64,000 nucleotides of DNA from Proteobacteria bacterium ST_bin11 (GCA_002083615.1 MSXO01000014.1:55471-119470); one strand, 5' to 3'. Shown: positions 8,342-17,601, counted from the first letter of the stretch. Notes: generated from the letters alone by a model not told the origin. Translations and numbers: made by a program.

Positions 8342-9373
8342 ATGATACCCATGCGAACAGCCGCTTTCCTCGCCGTCTGGCTTGGCGTTTTTAGCCCCAT
8401 TCCAAGCGCTGCCTTGGCAGACGATGATGACGCACCGACAAGCACCGCCCAAACCAAACCGAGCGGTGTTACTGCTGACCCCGCTGTGCTGGAGCTCGAT
8501 CCAACCGGCCAGAAACTGGCTGGGGTTAAAACCCAAACCCTAGCAAAGGTTAGGCAGACGCCCGAGTTTGCCGCTTACGGCACGGTCGTAAATCCAGAGC
8601 CGCTGTTGAACATCCGCCAGCAATTCCTGGCGGCCAGCGCTCTGCAAGACAGTGCGCAAGCCCGCTACAGCGAGGCGGAGCAAAATTTGCACCGCACCCG
8701 CGATCTGCATCAACAAGACATCGTTTCCACCCGTCGTCTACAAGAGCAGCAAGCTATCTGGCAGGCCGACAAAGCCAATTTGGCCGCCAATAGTTATCAG
8801 CAAGAACTAATTACGGCCAATAGTCGCCTGGTGTGGGGCGACACGATAAGCAACTGGTTTACCAAAGCCCAGGATAAAAACGCCACGCAACTCCTGGAGC
8901 ATCGCGCGCAATTGCTGCAAATCACCCTACCCGCCAATAGTCGGCTCGACCCAACCGTCAGCACAATCCGCATCCATGAGCGCGGCCAGCGCAATGCCGC
9001 CCTGCCCGCTACGCTGGTGTCCGCCGCACCGCAAGTCGATCCGGTATCGCAAGGTCTGCGCTATTTTTTCAGATGCATGGACTGCCGACTCCCGTTCGGC
9101 AGCCATTTAACCGCTTGGATTCCGGAGGGAGGCCTTGGCGATAGTGGTGTCACTATTCCCCAATCGGCGGTGGTCTGGCATCTGGGCCAGGCGTTTGTGT
9201 TTATCCAAACCGATGCGGCGCATTTCAGCCGCCGCGCGCTAAATCAACACAGCAACACCAGCCAAGGCTATTTCGTCGCCAGCGGCATAGAGCCTGGCGA
9301 GGACGTCGTCATCACTGGCGCGCAAACCCTGTTATCGCAACAACTAAAAGGCTTGATACCCGACGAAGATTAG
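8342..9373 (+). CDS. Periplasmic adaptor-like protein (membrane fusion protein family)
   Basis: The 343-residue protein begins with a signal peptide (about residues 5-26, ending PSAALA before an acidic DDDD stretch). It then shows the order of an RND/HlyD adaptor: a beta segment (AAYGTVVNPEPLLNIR), an alpha-helical hairpin rich in Gln/Ala (residues 95-165, with DLHQQDIVSTRRLQEQQ), a second beta half, and the terminal IEPGEDVVITGAQTLLSQQLKG. In the family it would bridge an inner-membrane pump and an outer-membrane channel. No pump or TolC-like gene is adjacent, so it is an orphan here. A CMDC motif near residue 242 is unusual and might bind metal. An in-frame ATG at 8351 is an alternative start. 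Confidence 0.72.
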   Translation: MIPMRTAAFLAVWLGVFSPIPSAALADDDDAPTSTAQTKPSGVTADPAVLELDPTGQKLAGVKTQTLAKVRQTPEFAAYGTVVNPEPLLNIRQQFLAASALQDSAQARYSEAEQNLHRTRDLHQQDIVSTRRLQEQQAIWQADKANLAANSYQQELITANSRLVWGDTISNWFTKAQDKNATQLLEHRAQLLQITLPANSRLDPTVSTIRIHERGQRNAALPATLVSAAPQVDPVSQGLRYFFRCMDCRLPFGSHLTAWIPEGGLGDSGVTIPQSAVVWHLGQAFVFIQTDAAHFSRRALNQHSNTSQGYFVASGIEPGEDVVITGAQTLLSQQLKGLIPDED

Positions 9374-9392
9374 GACTGAGCGAGCAGATAAC

Positions 9393-10436
9393 TCAGTACT
9401 TTATCGGCAATACCTGGACAGATTCCCAAACCCGTTCGGTGAATGCCGCATCCATTTCTGGCATGCCGTCTTTAAGCCAATCCACAATCACCTTTGCAAC
9501 ATTCGGATAAGTGACATGAACTGCGTGCGGATTGTGCAGCCAGTCCTCGATCACAGCGCTGTCCAAATCGAACATGGTCTGACCGTAGCCCAGTTGCTTC
9601 AAAGCCTCGGCATTGGATATTTGCTCCATTTGCGCATGCAAGGGCTTCACCAAAATCTTCTTACCCAGTTGTAAGGATTCGCTCGCCAGCTCGAACCCGG
9701 CGTTGCTGATAATGCCCGCACAATCGTACAAATCGCGCTGGAAGCCCTCTCTGGACAGTTGTTTGCAAACGATGTGCGGATATTTCGACACCGCCGGCTC
9801 CGGCGAATACACATGAAACTCGAAATTCTCGAACGGGCACAACAGCTTAACCACCGCTTGCGGATCCTCGAAGGGCAAATACACCACTACCTTATTAGCT
9901 TGGGTATTTTGCGGAAATTCGGGGGTTTCGATAATGGGCGGTAAAATCGGCTGACCGAAATGATGCCAATGCAAGCCGATACCCAGGTCGGCAGGCGCGA
10001 AATATTTCATCACCTGCTCGGCAATCGGATCGCCACCGGCCCGAGGTATGCTGTGTCTAAACGCATATTGATGCCCGATACCCAGCACTTTTTTCTTTTG
10101 CCGTTTTGCAGCCCACGCGGTGACCGGCTCGAAATCGCTGATCACCAAATCGTAAGCGCTTAAGTCGAGGCTATTGATGTCTCTGATAAACCGGATCGGA
10201 CTCGCTTCCAATGCGGTTTTCACATAGCTGACTTGCCCCTTGTGGGTATTAAAGGTTAAGCCTGTTTTAACTTGATAGCCGTTAAACACTTCCATATCGA
10301 AGTACTTATCGGCGGGCCGCCCGGTAAATTGGAAGGTAACGTCAAATCCAGCTGCGTACAGTTCTTTCGCCATCACTCTGGCACGCGTAATGTGACCATT
10401 GCCCGTGCCTTGCACACCGTAAAAAATTTTCATCAT
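9393..10436 (-). CDS. Glycosyltransferase of the MJ1255/VC2487 type
   Basis: The GT-B fold is suggested by an N-terminal YGVQGTGNGHITRARVMAKEL glycine-rich loop (residues 6-26, as in MurG-like enzymes) and a C-terminal donor-site region with GIISNAGFELASESLQLGKKILVKP (about 240-264). Both are hallmarks of the MJ1255/VC2487 family of predicted glycosyltransferases. Substrate and product are unknown. The start ATG overlaps the stop of the upstream PAP2 gene (ATGA), so the two are coupled, which suggests a joint role with a lipid-linked or membrane glycan. That role is inference. Confidence 0.82.
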   Translation of the reverse strand: MMKIFYGVQGTGNGHITRARVMAKELYAAGFDVTFQFTGRPADKYFDMEVFNGYQVKTGLTFNTHKGQVSYVKTALEASPIRFIRDINSLDLSAYDLVISDFEPVTAWAAKRQKKKVLGIGHQYAFRHSIPRAGGDPIAEQVMKYFAPADLGIGLHWHHFGQPILPPIIETPEFPQNTQANKVVVYLPFEDPQAVVKLLCPFENFEFHVYSPEPAVSKYPHIVCKQLSREGFQRDLYDCAGIISNAGFELASESLQLGKKILVKPLHAQMEQISNAEALKQLGYGQTMFDLDSAVIEDWLHNPHAVHVTYPNVAKVIVDWLKDGMPEMDAAFTERVWESVQVLPIKY

Positions 10437-10954
10437 AAAATGTAGTCGAGACTAAAAATTGCCGTGCTAACCCCCAAGACCACACCCATCAGCGTATCGG
10501 TAGGGAAATGCACGCCCAAAACCACTCTGGAAAAACCCACCAGCGCAGCCCAAACATAAAGAGCCGGCATCAATGACGGCGCGAAATACCCCAGCAGAGT
10601 GGCTACCATGAATGCCGCAGAGGTGTGTCCGGAGGGAAAACTGAATTGATCCGACGGCGTTATCGCGCTCTTGAAATCCTGCAGCGCATGCTGCGGACGA
10701 TTGCGTTTAAAGCCTTTTTTGAGGAGCGTATAAACGGGTCTTTCGATCAAAAACGCTAGAATCATCGCCCGCAATAGCGCATCGTTGATTCCATGATCCC
10801 AGTAAAGCCAAGCCGCAAGCAACACATACAGAAAACCGTCGGCGGTTCGGGAAATCATGCGGCAAAAGCGCACGAGATAGGCATGAATAGCGACGCCGTT
10901 TAACCAGGTAAACATGGTCACGTCGTACTTATGAATAGAGTAAATCAGCTTCAT
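10433..10954 (-). CDS. PAP2-family membrane phosphatase
   Basis: Three PAP2 motifs are in order: KKGFKRNRPQ (K-x6-RP), PSGHTSAAF (PSGH) and SRVVLGVHFPTD (SRx5Hx3D), with about five hydrophobic segments. Enzymes of this family dephosphorylate lipid phosphates such as phosphatidate, phosphatidylglycerophosphate or undecaprenyl diphosphate. I chose ATG at 10954 because GAGGG lies 7 bases upstream; an ATG at 10972 has no visible Shine-Dalgarno. It overlaps the glycosyltransferase by 4 bases. The pairing makes undecaprenyl or glycolipid recycling plausible but unproven. Confidence 0.88.
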   Translation of the reverse strand: MKLIYSIHKYDVTMFTWLNGVAIHAYLVRFCRMISRTADGFLYVLLAAWLYWDHGINDALLRAMILAFLIERPVYTLLKKGFKRNRPQHALQDFKSAITPSDQFSFPSGHTSAAFMVATLLGYFAPSLMPALYVWAALVGFSRVVLGVHFPTDTLMGVVLGVSTAIFSLDYIL

Positions 10955-11199
10955 GGTCTGGCCCTCGTTCATTGCCGCACGTGTCGACCGCGATCAGCGC
11001 GCAGCGGTTGGAAATCTAGATTTTCCATTTGATATAAAATCCCTGATAACGGGACCAGCTTAAAGAGGCTTTATGACAGTTAGGTGAAGCTTTGTTTAAG
11101 GTTGTGTGACAAAGCCAATTTTTGTGATTGTTTGTTACAATTGCCGGCTTTGAAGCCTTCGGCTACCAACCCGCCCCATAAAAGCCGTTCGCCTTTATA

Positions 11200-11350
11200 C
11201 TCAGCGGGTAACTGAGACTGACGAAGATCAAGCCTCGTAAGGGTTAGACAGGCTCAACCGAAAAGGAAGACCAGTACAAGCCATGCCGGGTTAATAAGCA
11301 GTGAACTCGAGACCGGCAATCCACAAACACACAGCAAAACCTTTTCGGTT
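11200..11350 (+). promoter_or_regulatory. Structured leader upstream of trkH (candidate cis-regulatory RNA)
   Basis: Three consecutive stems can be drawn: CTCAG/CTGAG (11200-11204/11212-11216), AGCCT/AGGCT (11231-11235/11250-11254), and a perfect 11-bp AACCGAAAAGG/CCTTTTCGGTT (11256-11266/11340-11350). The last encloses an inner TGCCGG/CCGGCA stem (11284-11289/11313-11318). The closing arm ends 14 bases before the trkH ATG and is followed by TTAATCAGGG, so it abuts the ribosome-binding site. I could not match it to a riboswitch class I know. The reading is from sequence only and needs covariation support. Confidence 0.45.
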
Positions 11351-11364
11351 TTAATCAGGGCACT

Positions 11365-12822
11365 ATGCAACGTTTTTGCACTATAGGGTTTGTACTCGGC
11401 TTGATCTTGATGGTCTTCGGCATCACCTACGCGCTACCGATAGCCGCTTCACTGTATTTCGAGGACGGCATGGTCGATCATTTCTTGAATGGGATGTCTT
11501 TGAACATTGGCCTAGGCAGTTTGTTGTCCGGCTTGACCATGCGCTTTCGCGGCGATGTAAAGACGCGAGACGGTTATCTATTGGTCGCCTCGTTCTGGAT
11601 ACTGATGTCTTCAGCAGCTACTCTGCCTTTGATGTGGGGCATACCAGGCCTATCGTTCACGGACGCGTTTTTTGAGTGCGTGTCCGGCTTTACTACTACC
11701 GGAGCGACGGTTTTGGTCGGTCTAGACAATTTGGCGCCGTCGCTCAATCTGTGGCGCCACGAGCTCAACTGGATAGGTGGACTGGGTATCATCGTCTTGG
11801 CCGTGGCGATTCTGCCCTTACTGGGCGTTGGGGGTATGCAGTTATACAAAGCTGAAATCGCCGGCCCGGTCAAAGACAGCAAAATTACCCCGCGCATCGC
11901 CGAAACCGCCCGCTTACTGTGGCTGGTCTATGCCGGGGCTACTTTGGCCTGCATCCTATCGCTGAATTTGGCCGGCATGGGTTGGTTCGATGCTATTTGC
12001 CACGCCTTTTCTACGCTGGGCCTGGGCGGTTTTTCTACTCACGATGCCAGCATAGGTTTTTACGACTCGCCGGCCATCGAACTGGTCATGACGATTTTCA
12101 TGCTTATAGCCGCGATGAATTTCGCCACGCACTATACGGTGCTGCATCATCGCAGCTTGAAACCCTATCTCGCGGACCCGGAAGCCATACCGATGCTGGG
12201 CGTGGTAGCCGGCAGCATTTTGCTTTGCAGCGGCTATCTGTGGCATTTCCATACCTATCCGGATTTCTTTACCAGCTTGCGCCACGTGACTTTCAATCTG
12301 GTGTCGATAGCCACCGACTGCGGCTTCATGAGCGTGGACTTCGACAAATGGCCGCCGTTTGTGCCCTGGTGGATGCTGTATTTAAGCTGTATTACTGCCT
12401 GCACCGGCTCCACCGGCGGCGGTATCAAGATGTTCCGTACCTTGTTGCTATGGAAACAGGCAGGCCGGGAAATGTTCAGCCTGCTGCATCCGCGCGCGGT
12501 CAACCCTGTTCGCATCGGCAACACCCCGATCGCCAACAAGATCATATTCGCGGTATTGGCATTTATTTTTCTGTATTTTATTTCCATAGTGGTCCTGACA
12601 TTTTCCCTGATTTTTTCCGGCCTGGACCCGATTTCGGCACTCAGCGCAGTTATCGCCTGCATTAATAATGCCGGCCCAGGTTTGAATCAAGTTGGACCGG
12701 CCGGCAATTACCAGAGCCTCAGCGATTTTCAGACGTGGATTTGCGCGATCGCTATGCTTCTTGGTCGCTTGGAAGTCTTCACTCTGATCGTGCTTTTTAC
12801 ACCTACTTTCTGGAGAAAATAG
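11365..12822 (+). CDS. trkH: Trk-type potassium uptake membrane subunit TrkH
   Basis: TrkH is the K+-translocating channel subunit, gated by the NAD(H)/ATP-binding TrkA. The 485-residue length fits. The four selectivity-filter P-loops can be seen: SGFTTTGATVL (about residue 108), FSTLGLGGFSTHD (about 218), IATDCGFMSVD (about 315) and NNAGPGLNQVGP (about 438). TM segments are spaced as in the family, and GSTGGGIKMFR is present. No trkA is in the window; in many gammaproteobacteria it lies elsewhere. The long structured leader suggests post-transcriptional control. Confidence 0.95.
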   Translation: MQRFCTIGFVLGLILMVFGITYALPIAASLYFEDGMVDHFLNGMSLNIGLGSLLSGLTMRFRGDVKTRDGYLLVASFWILMSSAATLPLMWGIPGLSFTDAFFECVSGFTTTGATVLVGLDNLAPSLNLWRHELNWIGGLGIIVLAVAILPLLGVGGMQLYKAEIAGPVKDSKITPRIAETARLLWLVYAGATLACILSLNLAGMGWFDAICHAFSTLGLGGFSTHDASIGFYDSPAIELVMTIFMLIAAMNFATHYTVLHHRSLKPYLADPEAIPMLGVVAGSILLCSGYLWHFHTYPDFFTSLRHVTFNLVSIATDCGFMSVDFDKWPPFVPWWMLYLSCITACTGSTGGGIKMFRTLLLWKQAGREMFSLLHPRAVNPVRIGNTPIANKIIFAVLAFIFLYFISIVVLTFSLIFSGLDPISALSAVIACINNAGPGLNQVGPAGNYQSLSDFQTWICAIAMLLGRLEVFTLIVLFTPTFWRK

Positions 12823-12919
12823 TACAATTCACGGCCTTATCATCCGCAAAGCCGCTATCTGACACCCTAGATTCAGCCTGACCGGATCGCAACACTCACC
12901 ATTTATCAGGAACATTGGC

Positions 12920-13846
12920 ATGACTTCCGCTAGACAAATCGATTTTCTCAGCAAAAGAAAGCTGGCGTTTTTCTTTTCAGGCACCCTATTTTTGATCTCG
13001 CTGATCTCCTTTGCCGTGAAAGGCCTGGAATTGGGCGTGGATTTTACCGGTGGCAGTGTCTACGAAATGCACTACAACCAAGCGGTCGATTTGGACAAAA
13101 TGCGTAGCACCCTGGAACAACAAGGCTTCGCTGACGCCAACCTGCAAAACTTCGGCAGTGCGGCCGATGTGCTGATCCGGTTAAAACCGATCGAAAACAT
13201 CTCCCAAAAAGAACTCAGCGACAAAATCCTCGGCGTCGCCAATTCCAGTCAAAGCCAGCCTGGCGAACTGCGCCGCGTCGAATTCGTCGGCCCGCAAATC
13301 GGCGACGAGCTGATTAACGACGGCGGCTTGGCGCTGTTTTTCTCTTTAATCGGCGTGATGATTTACGTCAGTATCCGCTTCGAGTGGAAATTATCAGTCG
13401 GCGCTATCGCCGCGCTGTTCCACGACACCATCATCACCATGGGTTTTTTCTCGGTATTTGGCTGGGAATTTGACATGACCGTGTTATCGGCGATTTTGGC
13501 TTTGGTGGGGTATTCGATCAACGATACCATCGTGGTCTACGACCGGATCAGAGAAACCGTGCGCAGCAGCCGGATCGGCTCAATTAACGAAATTGTTAAT
13601 AACGCCTTGAACGATACCTTGAGCCGCACCATTTTGACCTCATTAACCGTATTTTTGACCCTTTTAGCCCTTGCTTTCCTGGGTGGCAAAACCATCCATG
13701 GTTTCGCCATCGCCATGCTGATCGGCGTGATCAAAGGCACTTATTCATCCATCTACATTGCCAGCTCACTAGCCCTGACTTTCGGTTTGAGCCGCGAAGA
13801 CTTGATGCCACCCGCTAAAGACAGCGTGGTCGACGACCGTCCTTAA
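12920..13846 (+). CDS. secF: Protein translocase subunit SecF
   Basis: SecF with SecD uses proton flow to complete protein export. The first TM is followed by GLELGVDFTGGSVYEMHY (the conserved DFTGG), then the periplasmic P4 domain, then five TM segments with VGYSINDTIVVYDRIRE and LSRTILTSLTVFLTLLALAFLGG. The 308-residue length is normal. Usually secF directly follows secD in an operon with yajC; here the upstream gene is trkH and no secD is present, so the operon has been split or this is an extra copy. The RBS is AGGAAC before ATG. Confidence 0.95.
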   Translation: MTSARQIDFLSKRKLAFFFSGTLFLISLISFAVKGLELGVDFTGGSVYEMHYNQAVDLDKMRSTLEQQGFADANLQNFGSAADVLIRLKPIENISQKELSDKILGVANSSQSQPGELRRVEFVGPQIGDELINDGGLALFFSLIGVMIYVSIRFEWKLSVGAIAALFHDTIITMGFFSVFGWEFDMTVLSAILALVGYSINDTIVVYDRIRETVRSSRIGSINEIVNNALNDTLSRTILTSLTVFLTLLALAFLGGKTIHGFAIAMLIGVIKGTYSSIYIASSLALTFGLSREDLMPPAKDSVVDDRP

Positions 13847-13894
13847 TTTAGACATTCATTTATCATTTCAAGCGCACGCTTACGGAATAACTTG

Positions 13895-16800
13895 ATGACA
13901 CAAAAGCTTAATACACGCGACCTTACCCAACTCACCCTCGGCATCCCCGACTTTGAATACAAAGACTTGTACGATGCCAATCGTCTGGCCGATTTGTTGG
14001 CGGTATTCGATCAGTCGGTACAGCAACACGATGCAGCCCTGTTTGCAGAAATTTCCGCTTACCGCGCCTGCGCTGGCGAGGGCATGAAGCCGGAGGAGAT
14101 TTCCGAGTTATTGGTCAAGATGGCGCCGCTGGTCGGCACCTTCGTTGCGCGTTTATTTAATGTCAGCGACGTGCGCGAGCAGCAAATCGGCACTATTCGC
14201 GGCGAATTCGACGCGATATTTGTTTATCGCACCGAAATCGTCGGCAATTTAAGCAAGCTGTTCAAAGGCCAAACTATCGAGGGTTGGGATATTGGCGCAC
14301 TGCGCAGCCAATTGGCAGGCCTGCTAACGGCCACCGACAGAGAAGATCTATTCCAAGCCGACCCGGAATTGGCCGTCAGCCAGCTCGGCGCCGATTTATG
14401 GCGTTTGTCGCAACAAACCGAGCTTCGCGATACCGATGCTGCCCACCTGAAAGATCAACTCAGCGGTTACGACAGCCCCGCAGCGCTGGTAGCTGGCTTG
14501 CTGGACATCGTCTGTCGCTGGAGTTTTGCCGCCAAGCAATATCCTGAATTGCAAGCCTATGTCGCAAAATGGGTGAGCTTCAAAGTCCCGGAAAAAACCA
14601 ATCTGGACAATCTGGTCGAACACCAGAGCGTGTCGCCAAACGGCTTTGATGTTTGGGCGTGCGACGATCACCATCAGCGCCGTCGCGACGGCTTTGCCTT
14701 GACCGACAAACGCTTCAAACAGCGCCAGGTGTTGTACGAAGTCGATCATTGCATTTACTGCCATGACCGCGATAACGATTCCTGCTCCAAAGGTATCAAG
14801 AATAAAAAAGACGGCACGTTCAAAACCAATCATTTGAGCGCGTTGATGACCGGTTGCCCGCTGGAAGAAAAAATCTCCGAGATGCATGTGGTCAAACGCC
14901 AAGGCGACAATATTGGCGCGCTGGCGATGATCATCATCGACAACCCGATGTGCCCCGGCACCGGCCACCGGATTTGCAACGACTGCATGCGCGGCTGTAT
15001 TTACCAAAAAACCGAGTCGGTGAATATTCCGCAAATCGAAACCAATGTGTTGACCGACGTATTGTTCATGCCGTGGGGCTTTGAAATATACAGTCTGTTG
15101 ACCCGCTGGAACCCGCTGAATATCAAACGCTCCACCGCATTGCCTTACAACGGTAAAAATGTGCTGGTCGCGGGCATGGGCCCGGCTGGCTATACCTTGT
15201 CCCACTACTTGTTGAACGAAGGCTTTGGCGTGGTCGGTATCGATGCCTTGAAAATCGAGCCGCTGCCCCTGCATCTGACCGGCGACCGCGATAATCTGCC
15301 GATGCCGATCATGGACTTCCAAAGCCTCTACGAAGACTTGGATAAGCGCGTGCTGCTGGGCTTTGGCGGCGTAGCCGAATACGGCATTACCGTGCGTTGG
15401 GATAAAAACTTTCTGAAAGTCATTTACCTGACCTTGCTGCGTCGCAATGCATTCAAATGCTACGGCGGCGTGCGTTTCGGCGGCACCATTACGATCGATG
15501 AAGCCTGGGAGCTGGGTTTCGATCATATCGCCATCGCCAGCGGCGCCGGCAAGCCAACCGTGATCGATCTAAAAAACAACATGATCCGCGGCATCCGCAA
15601 AGCATCCGACTTTTTGATGGGCCTGCAATTGACCGGCGCGGCGAAACAATCCTCACTGGCCAATTTGCAAGTGCGTCTGCCAGCCGGCGTGATCGGCGGC
15701 GGCTTGACCGCTATCGATACCACCACCGAGTTGCTGGCTTACTACCCGGTGCAAGTCAGCAAGATTGTGCATCGCTACGACAAATTGGTCGCGAAATATG
15801 GCGAAGCTGCGGTGCGAAGCCGTTACGACGGCGAAGAGTTGGAAATTCTGGAAGAGTTCCTGGTGCATGGCCGCGTGATCGAGCAAGAGCGCGAACGCGC
15901 AGCTGCCGCAGGAGAAATGCCTAACTTCGTACCATTCCTGAAACAATGGGGCGGCGTGACGCTGTTCTACCGCAAAGGCATCAAGGATTCACCCGCTTAC
16001 CGGCAGAATCACGAAGAGATCCACGAGGCGCTGTCGGAAGGCATCTACCTAGCGGAAGGCATGAGCCCATTGGAAGCTGTCGAAGATCAATATGGCCATT
16101 TGCAAGCCGTACGCTTTGAAAAGCTAGCCGAACAAGACGGCAAATGGCGCAAAACCGATGAAGTGGAAGTGAAACTGCGCGGCCTGTTTATCGCCGCCGG
16201 CACCGCACCGAATACCATATACCAGTCCGAGCATCCAGGCACCTTTGTGATGGATCGGAAGTTCTACAAGCGCCACGAACCGGAATGGCTGCAAGGCCAG
16301 GCGGAATTGGTAGAGAGCACCGACGAAACGCAAGTCAAAGTCGGCAAACCTGCGCCGTTCACCTCTTACCATAGCAACGGTCGTTACATCACGTTTTACG
16401 GCGACAACCATCCGGTTTATGCCGGCAACGTGGTAAAAGCCATGGCTAGCGCAAAAGACGGTTATCCCTATATCGTCAAACTGTTCGCCAATCAAATATC
16501 TGGATTGGATGCCGCGCAACAGCCTGAACGCGATGCACAGTTACGCGATTTGCACGACAGGCTGGATGCAACGTTTCTGGCGCATGTCGTCGAAGTGAAT
16601 CGTCTGACCCCAACCATCATCGAAGTAGTCATCAAAGCACCGGCTGCCGCGAAACATTTCGAGCCCGGTCAGTTTTACCGGGTGCAAAACTACGAGTCAC
16701 TGGCCCCGGTAGTTGAAGGCACCAATCTGGCCGCCGAAGGCTTGGCCTTGACCGGCGCTTGGGTGGACAAAGAAAAAGGCTTGGTTTCCTTGATTGCCCT

Positions 16801-17542
16801 GGAGATGGGCAGTTCCAGCCGCTTGTGCGCGACCTGGAACGTGGGCGATCCGCTAGTCTTAATGGGCGTGACCGGCGCACCCACCGAAATTCCAAGCGGC
16901 AAAACGGTTTTGCTGTTGGGCGGCGGTTTGGGTAATGCAGTGTTGTTCTCAATCGGTAAAGCTATGCGCAATGCCGGTAACAAGGTGCTTTATTTCGCCG
17001 GTTACAGAAACAGCGAAGACTTGTTCAAGGTATCGGAAATCGAGGACGCTTCCGACGTTATCGTTTGGGCTGTCGATGACAGACCCGGCAACGATGCGAT
17101 TCCCGTCACTCGTCCGCAGGATAAAACCTTTGTCGGCAATATCGTCGAGGCCATGGTGTCTTATGCCACCGGAAAAATGGGCGAAACCAGCATCCGCCTG
17201 CAAGATATCGATCATCTGATCGTAATCGGTTCCGACCGGATGATGGCGGCGGTAAAAGCCGCACGTTTTACGGCCTTGAAACCGCACTTGAAGGAAGGTC
17301 ACGAAGCCGTCGGTTCGATCAACTCGCCAATGCAATGCATGATGAAAGGCGTCTGCGCCCAGTGTTTGTGCAAACACGTCGACCCGGAAACCGGCGAGGA
17401 AAGCTTTACGTATTCCTGTTACAACCAGGATCAGCCGCTGGACTATGTGGACTTCCCGAATCTGGCTGCCCGTTTGCGGCAAAATACGGTTCAGGAAAAA
17501 CTGTCCTCGCTGTGGCTGACGTATTTACTCGAGGCCCAATGA
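13895..17542 (+). CDS. Giant Fe-S flavoprotein: GltD/NfnB-like oxidoreductase fused to a PyrK/NfnA-like ferredoxin-reductase domain
   Basis: Residues 1 to about 250 form a helical region of unknown family. About 255-400 carries Cys motifs for Fe-S clusters (CIYCHDRDNDSCSKG and CPGTGHRICNDCMRGC) as in GltD/NfnB. A Rossmann FAD motif (VLVAGMGPAGYTLSHYL, about 427) and a second nucleotide motif (GVIGGGLTAIDTTTE) follow. From about 890 comes an FNR-type half with HFEPGQFYRVQ, a VLLLGGGLGNAVL nucleotide-binding loop and a terminal Cys cluster (CMMKGVCAQCLC then a later Cys) as in PyrK/NfnA. The start TTG at 13892 is possible; I prefer ATG at 13895. The partner substrate is unknown. A bifurcating transhydrogenase role is inference from domain order only. 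Confidence 0.85.
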   Translation: MTQKLNTRDLTQLTLGIPDFEYKDLYDANRLADLLAVFDQSVQQHDAALFAEISAYRACAGEGMKPEEISELLVKMAPLVGTFVARLFNVSDVREQQIGTIRGEFDAIFVYRTEIVGNLSKLFKGQTIEGWDIGALRSQLAGLLTATDREDLFQADPELAVSQLGADLWRLSQQTELRDTDAAHLKDQLSGYDSPAALVAGLLDIVCRWSFAAKQYPELQAYVAKWVSFKVPEKTNLDNLVEHQSVSPNGFDVWACDDHHQRRRDGFALTDKRFKQRQVLYEVDHCIYCHDRDNDSCSKGIKNKKDGTFKTNHLSALMTGCPLEEKISEMHVVKRQGDNIGALAMIIIDNPMCPGTGHRICNDCMRGCIYQKTESVNIPQIETNVLTDVLFMPWGFEIYSLLTRWNPLNIKRSTALPYNGKNVLVAGMGPAGYTLSHYLLNEGFGVVGIDALKIEPLPLHLTGDRDNLPMPIMDFQSLYEDLDKRVLLGFGGVAEYGITVRWDKNFLKVIYLTLLRRNAFKCYGGVRFGGTITIDEAWELGFDHIAIASGAGKPTVIDLKNNMIRGIRKASDFLMGLQLTGAAKQSSLANLQVRLPAGVIGGGLTAIDTTTELLAYYPVQVSKIVHRYDKLVAKYGEAAVRSRYDGEELEILEEFLVHGRVIEQERERAAAAGEMPNFVPFLKQWGGVTLFYRKGIKDSPAYRQNHEEIHEALSEGIYLAEGMSPLEAVEDQYGHLQAVRFEKLAEQDGKWRKTDEVEVKLRGLFIAAGTAPNTIYQSEHPGTFVMDRKFYKRHEPEWLQGQAELVESTDETQVKVGKPAPFTSYHSNGRYITFYGDNHPVYAGNVVKAMASAKDGYPYIVKLFANQISGLDAAQQPERDAQLRDLHDRLDATFLAHVVEVNRLTPTIIEVVIKAPAAAKHFEPGQFYRVQNYESLAPVVEGTNLAAEGLALTGAWVDKEKGLVSLIALEMGSSSRLCATWNVGDPLVLMGVTGAPTEIPSGKTVLLLGGGLGNAVLFSIGKAMRNAGNKVLYFAGYRNSEDLFKVSEIEDASDVIVWAVDDRPGNDAIPVTRPQDKTFVGNIVEAMVSYATGKMGETSIRLQDIDHLIVIGSDRMMAAVKAARFTALKPHLKEGHEAVGSINSPMQCMMKGVCAQCLCKHVDPETGEESFTYSCYNQDQPLDYVDFPNLAARLRQNTVQEKLSSLWLTYLLEAQ

Positions 17543-17601
17543 TAACAATTTAGGCAGACGTTCAGCCTATCCCCGGTAGACTAGCAAAAGTCATTCAAAT
17601 A

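Noticed and set aside
11180..11350. Thought of a TPP riboswitch because of a CTGAGA segment
   Set aside because: The other conserved blocks of that class are missing and the downstream gene is a potassium transporter.
11919..12665. 248-residue frame inside trkH
   Set aside because: Shadow of trkH in another frame; lacks hydrophobic pattern and family features.
14396..15526. 376-residue antisense frame
   Set aside because: Entirely opposite the giant flavoprotein, whose motifs are clear; the antisense product has no domain signature.
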